NCBI GenBank assembly: GCA_018385415.1
Contig: JAHAZA010000097.1
Location: 9,684-73,683 of the forward strand
DNA length: 64,000 nucleotides
Direction: 5' to 3'
Source: Treponema sp.
Lineage (GTDB): Bacteria > Spirochaetota > Spirochaetia > Treponematales > Treponemataceae
Below, piece after piece: positions 16,939 through 25,627 of the stretch. The stretch's first letter is position 1. Each line of letters begins with the position of its first letter. The translations under genes and the position numbers were made by a program. Below the pieces are notes generated by a model, which was not told the origin of the DNA, ran no database searches, and was given only the letters and a program-made list of their open reading frames with translations.

Positions 16939-17994
16939 ATGAGATTTAGTTTTAAGAGATTTTTTATAGTTTTATTTACAGCAAACATTTTTTCAATTTC
17001 AGCTCAGTCCGGGGCTGTAACTTCAATTGGCAAAGCTATTGAATTTGATGCAGTTGAAGAATCGATTTCATTCCTTACAAAAGAAGCAGAAGCAGCTTCT
17101 GATAATTGTGATAAAAGAGTTATTTATGCTTTTACGGGTTCCATTCAGGAACAGGCATCTTTATATGCTGAAGCTTCTGCATCTTTTGCGAAAGCTGCTT
17201 CAATTTCTGTAAGTCAGGAAACTGTAAATAGCTTCATTCTAAAAAAAAATGCAAAGCCTGCAGAAAAAATTGTTTATTCAATGCTTAAAAAAACATCAAG
17301 TATTCTTGTTCTTGATGCAGTCCGCTGCAGTTTGAATGCAGGGGATTCAAAAACAGCCTTGAACTATTTAAATTCAAGTGTCCGCAATTCTAAAGATGAA
17401 AAGATTCAGGCGAAAATTAAACTTTATGAAATCTGGGCCAAACTTTGTGATGCGGAAAATGAAAATGATCTTGAAGAATCAATTGCTCTTTTAAAAGCTT
17501 ATTCAACACTTTCATCAATGGAAAGCCAGTTGCCTGCAGTCCTTTTTACATTATGGTATGTAAACAATGATGAACAGGCTGCACAGCTGCTTAAGAAAAA
17601 ATATCCATCAAGTCCTGAGGCAAATGTTGTGTCAGGAAATAATTCAATTATGCCGACTCCTTTCTGGTTCTTTGTTCCTCGCAAAGGGAATGCTCTTGCC
17701 AATGCAAATGATTCAAAGGCCAGTTCAATTACTTCTGACACTGCATCTTCAAAAGTAAAGGAAAGCAGCAAGGAAGAAAAAATCAAACGTCAGCAGACAG
17801 GGCTTTTCGGAAAGAAAGAAAATGCACAGGCAATGGTCGATCGTTTAAAAGCAAAGGGCTTTGCTGCTTATATCGAAGAAGAGAAGCGTCCATCTGGAAA
17901 TATTTATTTTATCGTTGTTGTTGATGAAAACGCTCAGGGGAATATGGGGCTTCAGCTTAAAACAGCGGGTTTTGACTGCTATCCAATATTCTAA
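16939..17994 (+). CDS. Periplasmic protein with TPR-like helices and a C-terminal SPOR domain
   Basis: 351 residues from the ATG at 16939, which has AGGA 6 nt upstream; a TTG 18 bp earlier lacks support. The signal peptide MRFSFKRFFIVLFTANIFSI ends near SAQS. Residues ~25-240 are Ala-rich helical pairs resembling TPR repeats. A Ser/Lys linker leads to a ~70-residue SPOR domain (RQQTGLFGKKENAQAMVDRL to the end). SPOR domains bind denuded peptidoglycan strands at division sites, so a role in cell division or wall turnover is likely. The stop codon overlaps that of the convergent permease by 2 bp, leaving no room for a terminator. Confidence 0.82.
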   Translation: MRFSFKRFFIVLFTANIFSISAQSGAVTSIGKAIEFDAVEESISFLTKEAEAASDNCDKRVIYAFTGSIQEQASLYAEASASFAKAASISVSQETVNSFILKKNAKPAEKIVYSMLKKTSSILVLDAVRCSLNAGDSKTALNYLNSSVRNSKDEKIQAKIKLYEIWAKLCDAENENDLEESIALLKAYSTLSSMESQLPAVLFTLWYVNNDEQAAQLLKKKYPSSPEANVVSGNNSIMPTPFWFFVPRKGNALANANDSKASSITSDTASSKVKESSKEEKIKRQQTGLFGKKENAQAMVDRLKAKGFAAYIEEEKRPSGNIYFIVVVDENAQGNMGLQLKTAGFDCYPIF

Positions 17995-19136
17995 TCCTCT
18001 TCTTCAGATTCATTATTATCAGCTGATGCACTGTTATCTGACAGTGGAATTTGCGAATTATCATCTTTTGTATTTAAAAGCATGTTAAGAACAGTAAAGA
18101 AGAGAATTACTGTCAACGGTCCAAGAATCAAACCATTCATTCCAAAAACTTTTAAACCACCAAGAATAGCAAAGAATATAATCAATGGATGAACATTGAT
18201 TCTGTCTTTTAACAGAAATGGTCTTAAAAAATTATCAAGGAGACTTACACAGAAGCCACAGATAACGATAAATAGAATTCCTTTAAGTGGCGTTGTTGTA
18301 AAACACAATGAGATTCCAATTGGAAGCCAAACAATAGATGCCCCAACGATTGGAATGAATGAACAGAACATCAATAAAACAGAAAAGAGAAGAGAACCTT
18401 TAACACCAAAAATTAACATTATGATAAAGGAAACAACACCCTGGTAGAGTGCAACAAGAATGTAACCAGAGAAAAGGTTTTTAGTAATTGTTGTAAATTT
18501 TTCTGTAAGCACTTTCATGTAGGAAGGTTTTACAGGAAGAGCCTGCTTTACCACACTTCCAAGATATTGTCCGTCAAGAAAGCAGAAGTACAGGGCAAAT
18601 ACTACGAACAAAAGAGAGATAACAAAGTTTCCTGTTTTGCTTACAATTGAAGTTCCGATTGAAAGAACTTTTGAACTGTATGCCTGAAGCAGCTGCATCA
18701 GATATGAGTGAATGTCGGGAATTTCAAGATTCGGAATATTAAGTCCTATTTTGTCAATAAAAAGATAGAAGGATGACAGAGGACCATCTGCAGTAAACAG
18801 ATTAGGATTGTCTTTTAAAAACTGTAAAGCCTGCTGAGTAAAGCTGATGAATTCCTGAACCAGAAGAAATCCTATAAATATTACAGGGGTGATAATGAGA
18901 ATGAGAATACCGATTGAAAAAACACCTGCCAGTAAATTTTTTTTGAACTTGTACATCCGTTTTTCTGGATTCAATCTTTTTACACATAGCTCATGAACCG
19001 GACGGAAAATAATGTAAAGGAAAATAGTCCAAAGAAGAATAGTAAAGAATGGATGAACCATTGCAATACAGGCTACAAGAAAGAGAATGAGTAAAGCAAA
19101 AATAAAAATATTTTGAACAGTTTTTTTAATATTCAT
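17991..19136 (-). CDS. AI-2E family (PerM/TqsA-type) membrane permease
   Basis: 381-residue inner membrane protein with about eight hydrophobic helices. Family hallmarks: the early helical pair with FRPVHELCVKRL, the long middle amphipathic region, and the C-terminal block with FIPIVGASIVWLPIGI, DNFLRPFLLKDRINVHPL and GLILGPL. Members export autoinducer-2 or exchange Na+/H+; the substrate here is unknown. The C-terminus is acidic. There is no Shine-Dalgarno sequence before the ATG; TATGAT lies 12 nt upstream, so a short-leader transcript is possible. It is divergent from lptCA. Confidence 0.88.
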   Translation of the reverse strand: MNIKKTVQNIFIFALLILFLVACIAMVHPFFTILLWTIFLYIIFRPVHELCVKRLNPEKRMYKFKKNLLAGVFSIGILILIITPVIFIGFLLVQEFISFTQQALQFLKDNPNLFTADGPLSSFYLFIDKIGLNIPNLEIPDIHSYLMQLLQAYSSKVLSIGTSIVSKTGNFVISLLFVVFALYFCFLDGQYLGSVVKQALPVKPSYMKVLTEKFTTITKNLFSGYILVALYQGVVSFIIMLIFGVKGSLLFSVLLMFCSFIPIVGASIVWLPIGISLCFTTTPLKGILFIVICGFCVSLLDNFLRPFLLKDRINVHPLIIFFAILGGLKVFGMNGLILGPLTVILFFTVLNMLLNTKDDNSQIPLSDNSASADNNESEEED

Positions 19137-19193
19137 TAGGAAAATTTAATCATAAACATTATTTTTTGTCTATGCTCAAATTACTTATTAATA

Positions 19194-19199
19194 TATAAT
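19194..19199 (+). promoter_or_regulatory. -10 box of the lptCA transcript (leaderless class)
   Basis: TATAAT ends 6 nt before the ATG at 19206. No good -35 is found at 17 bp, and there is no Shine-Dalgarno sequence. Transcription would begin at or beside the start codon. Confidence 0.5.
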
Positions 19200-19205
19200 T
19201 TATAT

Positions 19206-20336
19206 ATGCGTTTTGAAAATAGAAAGCTTTGTTTCATGCTTTATTTTTTATTCATATTCTCGTTATCAGCTTGTTCCTTGAAATACCAGAGGGAAACAGT
19301 ATCTGAAGAAACTGTTCCTCAAATCAGCTTTGAAGAACTTGTTCTGACACAGTATTCTGACGATAAAAAAACTCTTCGTCTCGAAGGTACAGTTTATGAG
19401 CAGTATAAAAAATCGGGCCTTATTTACGCTAAAGATGCAAGCTTTGTTATTTTTGATTCAGATCAGAAGGAAACAGCTTCTGCAACTGCTAAATATATCA
19501 GTGCCGATACAAGAAATAAAATCTATGAGTTCTTTGATGGAATAACATTTCTTGATAACAATCAGGGAACACAGATTGCCGGTAATACGCTTAAGTGGAA
19601 CACTTCCACAGAGCAGCTGGTCAGTGCAAAAAATCAGGAGCTTACAATCAAGAAAGATAACCTTGAAATTACCGGAAAAGATTTCAGTGCTTCTGCCATA
19701 AGTAATACCTTTTTATTTTCAGGACCAGTTCATGGTCAGCAGATTTTGACAGGTGCAAATGCCGGGGATAAGATTTTATTTTCAGGGGATTCAATGCAGG
19801 GAAGTATGGCTTCCTCTAAAAATTCCAGTAAAAAGAATTACACAATTCTCAGCGGAAATGCCACAGTAAAAACATCTACAATGGAAATACAGGCAGATAC
19901 GATTGAACTTTCTGGCGAAGATTTTAATCACATCAAAGCAACTGGCAATATTAAAGGTACTAACACTGAATCAGAGCTTTCATTTACAGCTCAGGAAATG
20001 GAGTATAATCAGGATACTAAAATTGTTATTCTGACAGGTGATGTTGAATTGAAGGATGAAAAAAATAATGTAACTGCAAAAGCTCAATCAATTGAATATG
20101 ATCAGAATACAGATGTAGCAGTTATGCAGATTGATGTTGAATTAACTCAGAAACAAAATGTTTGTAAGGCTGCTTACTCAATATATCGCAAAAAAGAGCA
20201 GACTCTTGAACTGTCAGGAAATGCAATAGTAAGACAGAAAGATGATATGTTCCGGGCTCAGTCAATAACGTTTAATATGGAAACTGAAGAAATCCAGATG
20301 GACGGAAATATCCGCGGAACTGTTACATCAAATTAG
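19206..20336 (+). CDS. LptC/LptA-like (OstA-like) lipoprotein of the LPS-transport bridge family
   Basis: 376 residues. The N-terminus is a lipoprotein signal with lipobox SLSAC (Cys23). The rest is a series of beta-jellyroll segments typical of LptC and LptA/OstA: LVLTQYSDDKKTLRLEGTVY (LptC-like), then repeated strands such as GNATVKTSTMEIQADTIELS and GDVELKDEKNNVTAKAQ (OstA repeats). It looks like LptC and LptA functions on one chain. lptB follows 8 bp downstream, which supports the assignment. Treponemes are generally reported to lack classical LPS, so the cargo may be another glycolipid. The TATAAT box 6 nt before the ATG indicates a leaderless message. Confidence 0.82.
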   Translation: MRFENRKLCFMLYFLFIFSLSACSLKYQRETVSEETVPQISFEELVLTQYSDDKKTLRLEGTVYEQYKKSGLIYAKDASFVIFDSDQKETASATAKYISADTRNKIYEFFDGITFLDNNQGTQIAGNTLKWNTSTEQLVSAKNQELTIKKDNLEITGKDFSASAISNTFLFSGPVHGQQILTGANAGDKILFSGDSMQGSMASSKNSSKKNYTILSGNATVKTSTMEIQADTIELSGEDFNHIKATGNIKGTNTESELSFTAQEMEYNQDTKIVILTGDVELKDEKNNVTAKAQSIEYDQNTDVAVMQIDVELTQKQNVCKAAYSIYRKKEQTLELSGNAIVRQKDDMFRAQSITFNMETEEIQMDGNIRGTVTSN

Positions 20337-20344
20337 GTAATATT

Positions 20345-21172
20345 ATGAGTGACGAAAACCAGCATATTGAACAGAATTTAGAATCGCAGAATCCCCAGCA
20401 GCTTTTGACATCTAAAATGACTGAAGGACCTGAAGTAAATAATGTTATTCATACATTAAGAGCTTCAAGCCTTTACAAGAATTTTGGTAAAAAAAAGGTT
20501 GTTCAGGGGATTGATTTTTCAATAAAAACCGGAGAAGTTCTTGGACTTCTAGGCCCAAATGGCTCTGGTAAAACAACGACTTTTTACATGATTGTTGGCT
20601 TTCATAAGCCATCTCAGGGGGAAGTGTTTCTGGACGGGGATTGTGTAACAAAGCTTCCTATGTATAAAAGAGCACAGCGTGGAATTTCCTATCTTCCCCA
20701 GGAGCCTTCAGTATTCAAGAAGCTTTCTGTAGAAGAAAATATATGGTCGATTCTGGAGTCCCGTCATGATTTGACTCATGCCCAGAAAAAAGAAACCTTA
20801 GAGCAGCTTATAGATGAATTTTCCATTGCAAGAATTCGTCGTCAGAAAGCCTACACTTTATCTGGTGGAGAGCGACGCCGAACAGAAATTGCAAGATCCC
20901 TTGCCATTCAACCAAAATTCCTCTTATTGGATGAGCCATTTGCAGGAATTGACCCTATTGCTGTAGCTGATATTAAAAAACTTATTAAATTACTGGCTAA
21001 AAGGGGCATTGGAATCCTTATTACCGACCACAATGTTCGTGATACCCTGGAAATTACTGACAGGTCCATAATAATCAATAATGGCCAGATCATAACACAG
21101 GGAACAAAAGACGAAATTTTACAGTCAGAACAAGCCAGAACCATTTATCTCGGCGCTGATTTTGAAATGTAG
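20345..21172 (+). CDS. lptB: LptB-type ABC transporter ATPase
   Basis: 275 residues. Walker A GPNGSGKTT, Q-loop LPQEPSVFKKLSVEENI (typical of LptB), signature LSGGERRRTEIAR, Walker B FLLLDEPFAGIDPIAV, H-loop ITDHNVRDTL. It powers extraction of lipid from the inner membrane toward an LptC/A bridge, with LptFG permeases that are not in this window. A ~38-residue hydrophilic N-terminal extension (to VNNVIHT) is longer than in the ~240-residue E. coli LptB. It is coupled to the preceding lptCA-like gene by an 8-bp gap. Confidence 0.94.
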   Translation: MSDENQHIEQNLESQNPQQLLTSKMTEGPEVNNVIHTLRASSLYKNFGKKKVVQGIDFSIKTGEVLGLLGPNGSGKTTTFYMIVGFHKPSQGEVFLDGDCVTKLPMYKRAQRGISYLPQEPSVFKKLSVEENIWSILESRHDLTHAQKKETLEQLIDEFSIARIRRQKAYTLSGGERRRTEIARSLAIQPKFLLLDEPFAGIDPIAVADIKKLIKLLAKRGIGILITDHNVRDTLEITDRSIIINNGQIITQGTKDEILQSEQARTIYLGADFEM

Positions 21173-21237
21173 AACCAGTTTTTGGGCTGTATTTTTAGAA
21201 TTTCCTCAAATACAAACTTTTTTTACCATAAAAATGT

Positions 21238-21266
21238 TTGACATCTGACTTTAATTAATGTACTAT
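21238..21266 (+). promoter_or_regulatory. Consensus sigma-70 promoter of rny
   Basis: TTGACA (21238-21243), 17-bp spacer, TACTAT (21261-21266). The leader is ~32 nt and contains AAGGAG before the rny ATG, the Shine-Dalgarno-bearing promoter class. Confidence 0.75.
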
Positions 21267-21305
21267 ATATATGAACATTTCTATATAATTTGCAAGGAGT
21301 TTAAA

Positions 21306-22838
21306 ATGCCAGAGTTTATTTGGTTTATTATTCTCCCGGTTGCAGGAATTGTTCTTGGATGGACTATTCGCTGGCTGTATGCCAGATTTCAACTATCTGC
21401 GTCAGAACAAAAAGCTGAACGTGTAAAACAGGATGCAATAAGAGAAGCTGAAGCTCAGAAAAAAGAAATTTTGCTTAACGCAAAAGATGAACTCATTCGT
21501 GAACGAAACCAGCAGGAACGGGAAAACCGTGACCGCCGTGCCGAAGTACAGAGATACGAAGCTCGCGTAAATCACAAAGAAGAATTGCTCGATCAGAGAG
21601 CACAGGCTTTTGACAAGCAGGAAAAGGATTTAGCTGAAAGAACAACTGTTCTTGAAAAAAGAGAGGCTAATGTTGCGATTCAGGAAGAAGAGTACCGTAA
21701 GGAACTTGAAAGAATCTCAGGCCTTTCTGCACAGGAAGCTAAAGATCTTATTATCAAGAATCTTGAAAACGATGCCCGTCATGATGCACAGGCATTATTG
21801 AACAAAATTGAACAGGAAGCACAGCTTACTTCAGAAAAGAAAGCCCGTGACATTCTTGTTACTGCAATTCAGCGCATTGCTACAGAAACTACAAGTGACA
21901 TGACAGTTGCTACAGTTTCTCTTCCAAGTGATGAAATGAAGGGTAGAATCATCGGTCGTGAAGGCCGTAACATTCGTACTCTTGAAACACTTACTGGCGT
22001 TGATATCATCATCGATGATACACCAGAAGCAGTTGTAATTTCCTGCTTCGATCCAGTTAGAAAGGAAATTGCAAAAGAATCTTTGGAACGCCTTATTTCA
22101 GATGGACGCATTCATCCGGCTCGTATTGAAGAAGTTGTTCAGAAGGTTACTCGTGAAGTTCAGAACAAGATTTACGAAGAAGGTGAAAAAGCTCTCTTCG
22201 ATCTTGGAATTCATAATATGCCCACTGACGGTGTTCGTGCTCTTGGTCGTCTTTACTTCAGAACAAGTTATGGCCAGAACGTTCTTGTTCACTCAAAAGA
22301 AGTTGGCTTGCTTGCAGGAATGCTTGCAGCTGAACTTGGTGCTGACCGCGAACTTGCAAAGCGTGCCGCTATTCTTCATGATATTGGTAAAGGTGCTGAA
22401 AACGATTCAGACCAGAACCACGCAGAAGTAGGTGCAGAAATGGCACGCAAGATGGGCGAAGATGCTCGCGTTATTAACGCAATTGCTGCTCACCATAACG
22501 ACATTGAACCTACAAGCATTGAAGCTGTTATCGTACAGATTGCCGATGCAATTTCAGCAGCTCGTCCAGGTGCCCGTCGTGAAACTGTAGACAACTATGT
22601 TAAGCGTCTTGAAAATCTGGAAGGCATTGCAGAAAGCTTTAACGGTGTTGAAAAAGCTTATGCTATTCAGGCTGGACGTGAACTTCGCATTCTTGTTAAC
22701 AACGAAAAGATTCCTGATCTTGAAGTAAAAGAACTTGCGAGAAAAATTGCAAAACAGATTGAAACTGACCTTCGTTATCCAGGTCGTATAAAGCTTACAA
22801 TGATTCGTGAAACTAGAATCGTGGAATATGCTAGATAA
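21306..22838 (+). CDS. rny: Ribonuclease Y
   Basis: Membrane-anchored endoribonuclease that starts mRNA decay. 510 residues from the ATG at 21306, with AAGGAG 7 nt upstream; the frame extends 16 codons into the promoter and is not used. In order: one N-terminal membrane helix (FIWFIILPVAGIVLGW), a long charged coiled coil (~25-195), KH RNA-binding domain (GRIIGREGRNIRTLE), HD phosphohydrolase domain (AAILHDIGKG, with His-Asp metal ligands; later IAAHHNDI), and the C-terminal RNase Y domain. Length and motifs are normal. Monocistronic, with a complex terminator region behind it. Confidence 0.97.
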   Translation: MPEFIWFIILPVAGIVLGWTIRWLYARFQLSASEQKAERVKQDAIREAEAQKKEILLNAKDELIRERNQQERENRDRRAEVQRYEARVNHKEELLDQRAQAFDKQEKDLAERTTVLEKREANVAIQEEEYRKELERISGLSAQEAKDLIIKNLENDARHDAQALLNKIEQEAQLTSEKKARDILVTAIQRIATETTSDMTVATVSLPSDEMKGRIIGREGRNIRTLETLTGVDIIIDDTPEAVVISCFDPVRKEIAKESLERLISDGRIHPARIEEVVQKVTREVQNKIYEEGEKALFDLGIHNMPTDGVRALGRLYFRTSYGQNVLVHSKEVGLLAGMLAAELGADRELAKRAAILHDIGKGAENDSDQNHAEVGAEMARKMGEDARVINAIAAHHNDIEPTSIEAVIVQIADAISAARPGARRETVDNYVKRLENLEGIAESFNGVEKAYAIQAGRELRILVNNEKIPDLEVKELARKIAKQIETDLRYPGRIKLTMIRETRIVEYAR

Positions 22839-22846
22839 TTTTTAAG

Positions 22847-22993
22847 GGAGGGTTCCCTTAGACCCTCGCCTTAGGGGGGAGAGAAACCGCTACTTTCGAA
22901 GCGTGGTTTCTGTCCCTCCTAAAACCTCCCTCTTTTCCTGCACGACCAGAGTTGCACTCTGGACTGGCGGCTGGGAAAGGGGGAGTTTTTTTT
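22847..22993 (+). terminator. Cluster of hairpins ending in an intrinsic terminator downstream of rny
   Basis: This GC-rich block, unlike the AT-rich surroundings, holds a long imperfect stem (22871-22891 with 22900-22922, loop with CTTTCG), then an outer stem CTCCCTCTTTTCC (22926-22938) pairing with GGGAAAGGGGGAG (22973-22985) that encloses the perfect hairpin CCAGAGT/ACTCTGG (22946-22962), followed by eight T residues (22986-22993). The last part is a good plus-strand terminator. The first hairpin has no T-run and may be a repeat-element copy. Confidence 0.6.
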
Positions 22994-23066
22994 GCTTTGT
23001 GGTATTTGATTGTGTGTGGGATGCGGTTTTGGGTATTGTGACGTGTTGCTGGTTGTTGGTATTGTA

Positions 23067-23187
23067 GCGCGTTGCTGGTAGAAGTAAACGGTGCGGGTGT
23101 TCTGATGCCTGCGCTGGCGCGTTGCTGGTAGAAGTAAACGGTGCAGGTGTTCTGACGCCTGCGCTGGCGCGTAGCTGATAGAAGTAA
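23067..23187. repeat. 50-bp tandem repeat, 2.4 copies
   Basis: Units at 23067-23116 and 23117-23166 differ at only two positions; a third, partial unit starts at 23167 and decays after ~20 bp. Each unit starts GCGCGTTGCTGGTAGAAGTA and ends TGCCTGCGCTG or CGCCTGCGCTG. The half-unit upstream (GTGTTGCTGGTTGTTGGTAT) looks like a diverged extra copy. It lies in a 538-bp intergenic region (22839-23376) between convergent rny and lysS with no convincing gene. The base composition is richer in G and C than the neighbours. Confidence 0.8.
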
Positions 23188-23310
23188 TGATTCAAAAGTT
23201 TTCTTTATGCATAACGAGCTTTTGACTTACGCAAATACAGCTGTTTTTAAGCTTCTGGAATTGAATTGATTTTAAGAAATTAAAAAAGGTTGAGGGAAAA
23301 TACTTGAAAA

Positions 23311-23368
23311 AAAATCCACAAGCGAAGTGTCCAAAAATCGAGGGGCACTTCATTCTGTGGATTTTTTA
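23311..23368. terminator. Bidirectional terminator between lysS and rny, containing an IS-end-like hairpin
   Basis: An outer stem ATCCACA/TGTGGAT encloses an inner stem GAAGTGTCC (23324-23332) / GGGGCACTTC (23342-23351). A and T runs flank both sides, so it can work in both directions. It ends the lysS message. The inner 27 bases (23325-23351) match 23 of 27 bases of the end of the IS remnant at 51174-51200 on the opposite strand. Confidence 0.75.
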
Positions 23369-23376
23369 TAAATCAA

Positions 23377-24996
23377 TTAGTAATCTTTCAAAATCTTTTC
23401 AAGTCTTTCTTTACCGATGATTCTGAAGAATCCGCCAAGACGAGGTCCCTGGTCTTTTGCAACTACAGCCTGGTACAATGCAGTAAAGAGCTGCTTTGCA
23501 TCGATTCCCATGTCAGTTGCAATGTCGTACATTGCCTGCTGACATTCTTTGTCCTGTGTGAATGTATCAAGCTTTGGAACAACTTCATCACGAACCCTTG
23601 CAACTGCTTTTGACATTGTTTCATCAAGATCAGCTTTGCTTCCGTCGTTACGGATTGTAAAGATAAAGTCTTCAGCACAGCTTGGAGCACTGTTCTGAAT
23701 CCAGAACCATGCACATGCCATTCTGCGGCGAAGTCTTTCTTCCTGTTCAGGTTTAACATCTTTGAGAGATTTGATTACAGCATCCATGTCGCCAGAGTAT
23801 GTCTGAAGCAATGTTGTAAGCATACGGAATGTAATCTGGTATGGCATTGTTTCTGGAATCTTTCCGTCAATCTGAGAAAGCATGTAGATTCTCTTTTCCT
23901 TATTGAATTGATCCTCATTCTTTGCTTTATCAACGCCGTAAACGATTCGTTCTGTTTTATCGTAATCTTCGTAAACTTTAAGAACGTCCATATCGAAAGA
24001 AATTGCAAACTCTGTATTTGGACGAGTTCCTGCAAAAAGATAACGTAGAACTTCTGCCTGGTAAACATCAAGAGCATCAGGAAGAGCGATTACTTTTCCT
24101 TTTGATGAAGACATTTTTCCTGGAACACCTTTAAGGTTTACAAAGTCATAACGCATTGTTACTGGTGCGTCCCATCCGTAAATCTTTTTAGAAATAAGTT
24201 TAGCTGTATCGTATGATCCACCTGGTGAAATGTGATCTTTTCCACCTGGTTCAAATACTACTTTTTCTTCGTTCCATCTCATTGGCCAGTCAACACGCCA
24301 TCCAAGTTTTGCACCTTTGAATGTTCTGATGTCTGCAGTTTCTTCGTGACCGCATTCACATTTGTATGAGATTCCGTATTCGCCGTCGTAACCTGTGATG
24401 TTAGTTGTATCTTTTGAACATTTGCCACAGAAAATTGCAACTGGCCAATATACGTCTTCTGGTTTCATTTTGTGTGCATCATCGCGATATTCGTTGAGAC
24501 ATTCCTTGATTGTTTCGCGCATCTGCATTGCTTTTTTCATTCCTTCAGCATAACGGTTTGCACGGTAACGGCTTGCCTGATAAAGGAATTCTGGAGCGAT
24601 ACCAACACGTGGAAGTTGCTGTTCGATATCTACTTCGTGGTGTCGTGCATAGTTTTCGTTTCTGTTTGTTGTGTCAGGAACTTCTGTAATAGGGAAGCGG
24701 AGATATTTTTCAAGAATTTCTGGGTCCGGCATGTTTGCGGGAACTTTACGGAATACATCGTAATCATCCCAAGAATAGATAAAGCGGACATTTTTTCCAC
24801 GTGAACGCAAAGCGCGTACTACAAGGTCAACTGTAATAATTTCGCGGAAGTTTCCAAGGTGAACTGTGCCTGATGGTGTAATACCTGAAGCACATGTGTA
24901 AGAATCTAAATCACCTTTCTCACGGATAATAGTATCAGCCATCTGGTCTGCCCAGTGGCAAAGTAATGGATCTCTTTTGTTTTCGTTGTTACTCAT
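23377..24996 (-). CDS. lysS: Class I lysyl-tRNA synthetase
   Basis: Charges tRNA-Lys. 539 residues of the class I (archaeal-type) fold: HIGH-like motif GTVHLGNF near residue 46 and KMSSSKGK near residue 290, a four-cysteine zinc-like knuckle (CGKC...CECG), and the C-terminal helical anticodon-binding part. Most bacteria use the unrelated class II LysRS; spirochaetes are a classic exception, which supports the taxonomic call. The ATG at 24996 has no Shine-Dalgarno sequence, and TATAAT ends 9 nt upstream. Confidence 0.97.
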   Translation of the reverse strand: MSNNENKRDPLLCHWADQMADTIIREKGDLDSYTCASGITPSGTVHLGNFREIITVDLVVRALRSRGKNVRFIYSWDDYDVFRKVPANMPDPEILEKYLRFPITEVPDTTNRNENYARHHEVDIEQQLPRVGIAPEFLYQASRYRANRYAEGMKKAMQMRETIKECLNEYRDDAHKMKPEDVYWPVAIFCGKCSKDTTNITGYDGEYGISYKCECGHEETADIRTFKGAKLGWRVDWPMRWNEEKVVFEPGGKDHISPGGSYDTAKLISKKIYGWDAPVTMRYDFVNLKGVPGKMSSSKGKVIALPDALDVYQAEVLRYLFAGTRPNTEFAISFDMDVLKVYEDYDKTERIVYGVDKAKNEDQFNKEKRIYMLSQIDGKIPETMPYQITFRMLTTLLQTYSGDMDAVIKSLKDVKPEQEERLRRRMACAWFWIQNSAPSCAEDFIFTIRNDGSKADLDETMSKAVARVRDEVVPKLDTFTQDKECQQAMYDIATDMGIDAKQLFTALYQAVVAKDQGPRLGGFFRIIGKERLEKILKDY

Positions 24997-25005
24997 AATT
25001 TAACT

Positions 25006-25034
25006 ATTATATAGATAAATTAAGGGTTAGTCGA
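25006..25034 (-). promoter_or_regulatory. Sigma-70 promoter of lysS (leaderless class)
   Basis: On the minus strand TCGACT (25034-25029), 17 bp, TATAAT (25011-25006), then 9 nt to the ATG. The predicted transcript begins ~2-3 nt before the start codon. Confidence 0.55.
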
Positions 25035-25153
25035 TATGAAACGGGAAATTACTTCTTTGTGTAATCTGATTATCATGGTAAGGCACCGGCATGCTGTACC
25101 ACAATGTATTCATAAATCATATTATGGCTCATTCTTCTGAAAAAACAAATGTA

Positions 25154-25624
25154 TTATGCTTCAACAGCTACAAGCTTTCCTACTGTTTCTTTTTTTGCAT
25201 AAACACTGCGGTTATTCTTGTAAGGATTTTTAAGTGAAGCAATCTGTGTTCTGATTTGAACGATGTGCTTTTTAAGAAGTTCACGATTTCTTGCGTTCTG
25301 AACGAGAACCTGCTTCTGAAGATTATCAAGTTCCTTCTGGATTGAAGTGACAGATTCTTCTTCAAGATGTGCACCTCTCTCTTTATAGAGTTCGCTCATT
25401 GGAACGATAACCTTCTGAAGATTCATGATGTTAGCAACAATCTGCTGTTCAAGTTCTGTATGTGCAAGAAGGTTTTCAGAATTTTCTGTTTCAATAGAAT
25501 TTTCCTGCTTTTCAAGAACTGTTAGATATTCCTGAAATTTTGCTCTCTGCTGAATAAGAAGTGATCTGAATTTTTTTAGTAATGCAACTCTTTCGTTAAG
25601 TTCTTCCTGTGAAATTTCTGACAT
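25154..25624 (-). CDS. Coiled-coil flagellar chaperone-like protein (FlgN-like)
   Basis: 156 residues, almost wholly helical, with two long heptad regions and the C-terminal element SLKNPYKNNRSVYA typical of FlgN-type export chaperones. FlgN holds the hook-associated proteins FlgK and FlgL for type III flagellar export. The assignment rests on size, helical pattern, the C-terminal motif and position directly after fliS (3-bp gap, GGGG ribosome site). FliT or another export chaperone is the alternative. In spirochaetes the flagella are periplasmic. Confidence 0.65.
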   Translation of the reverse strand: MSEISQEELNERVALLKKFRSLLIQQRAKFQEYLTVLEKQENSIETENSENLLAHTELEQQIVANIMNLQKVIVPMSELYKERGAHLEEESVTSIQKELDNLQKQVLVQNARNRELLKKHIVQIRTQIASLKNPYKNNRSVYAKKETVGKLVAVEA

Positions 25625-25627
25625 AAA

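Noticed and set aside
23067..23187. CRISPR array
   Set aside because: The units are directly adjacent with no unique spacers and only 2.4 copies; no cas genes nearby.
22890..23195. A 101-codon minus-strand ORF across the tandem repeats and hairpins
   Set aside because: It is open only because the repeat unit is a low-complexity sequence; it has no ribosome site, no family likeness, and reads through terminator hairpins.
25080..25100. A sigma-54-like sequence, GGCACCGGCATGC
   Set aside because: The GG-to-GC spacing is one base too short and no plus-strand gene follows; sigma-54 spacing is strict.
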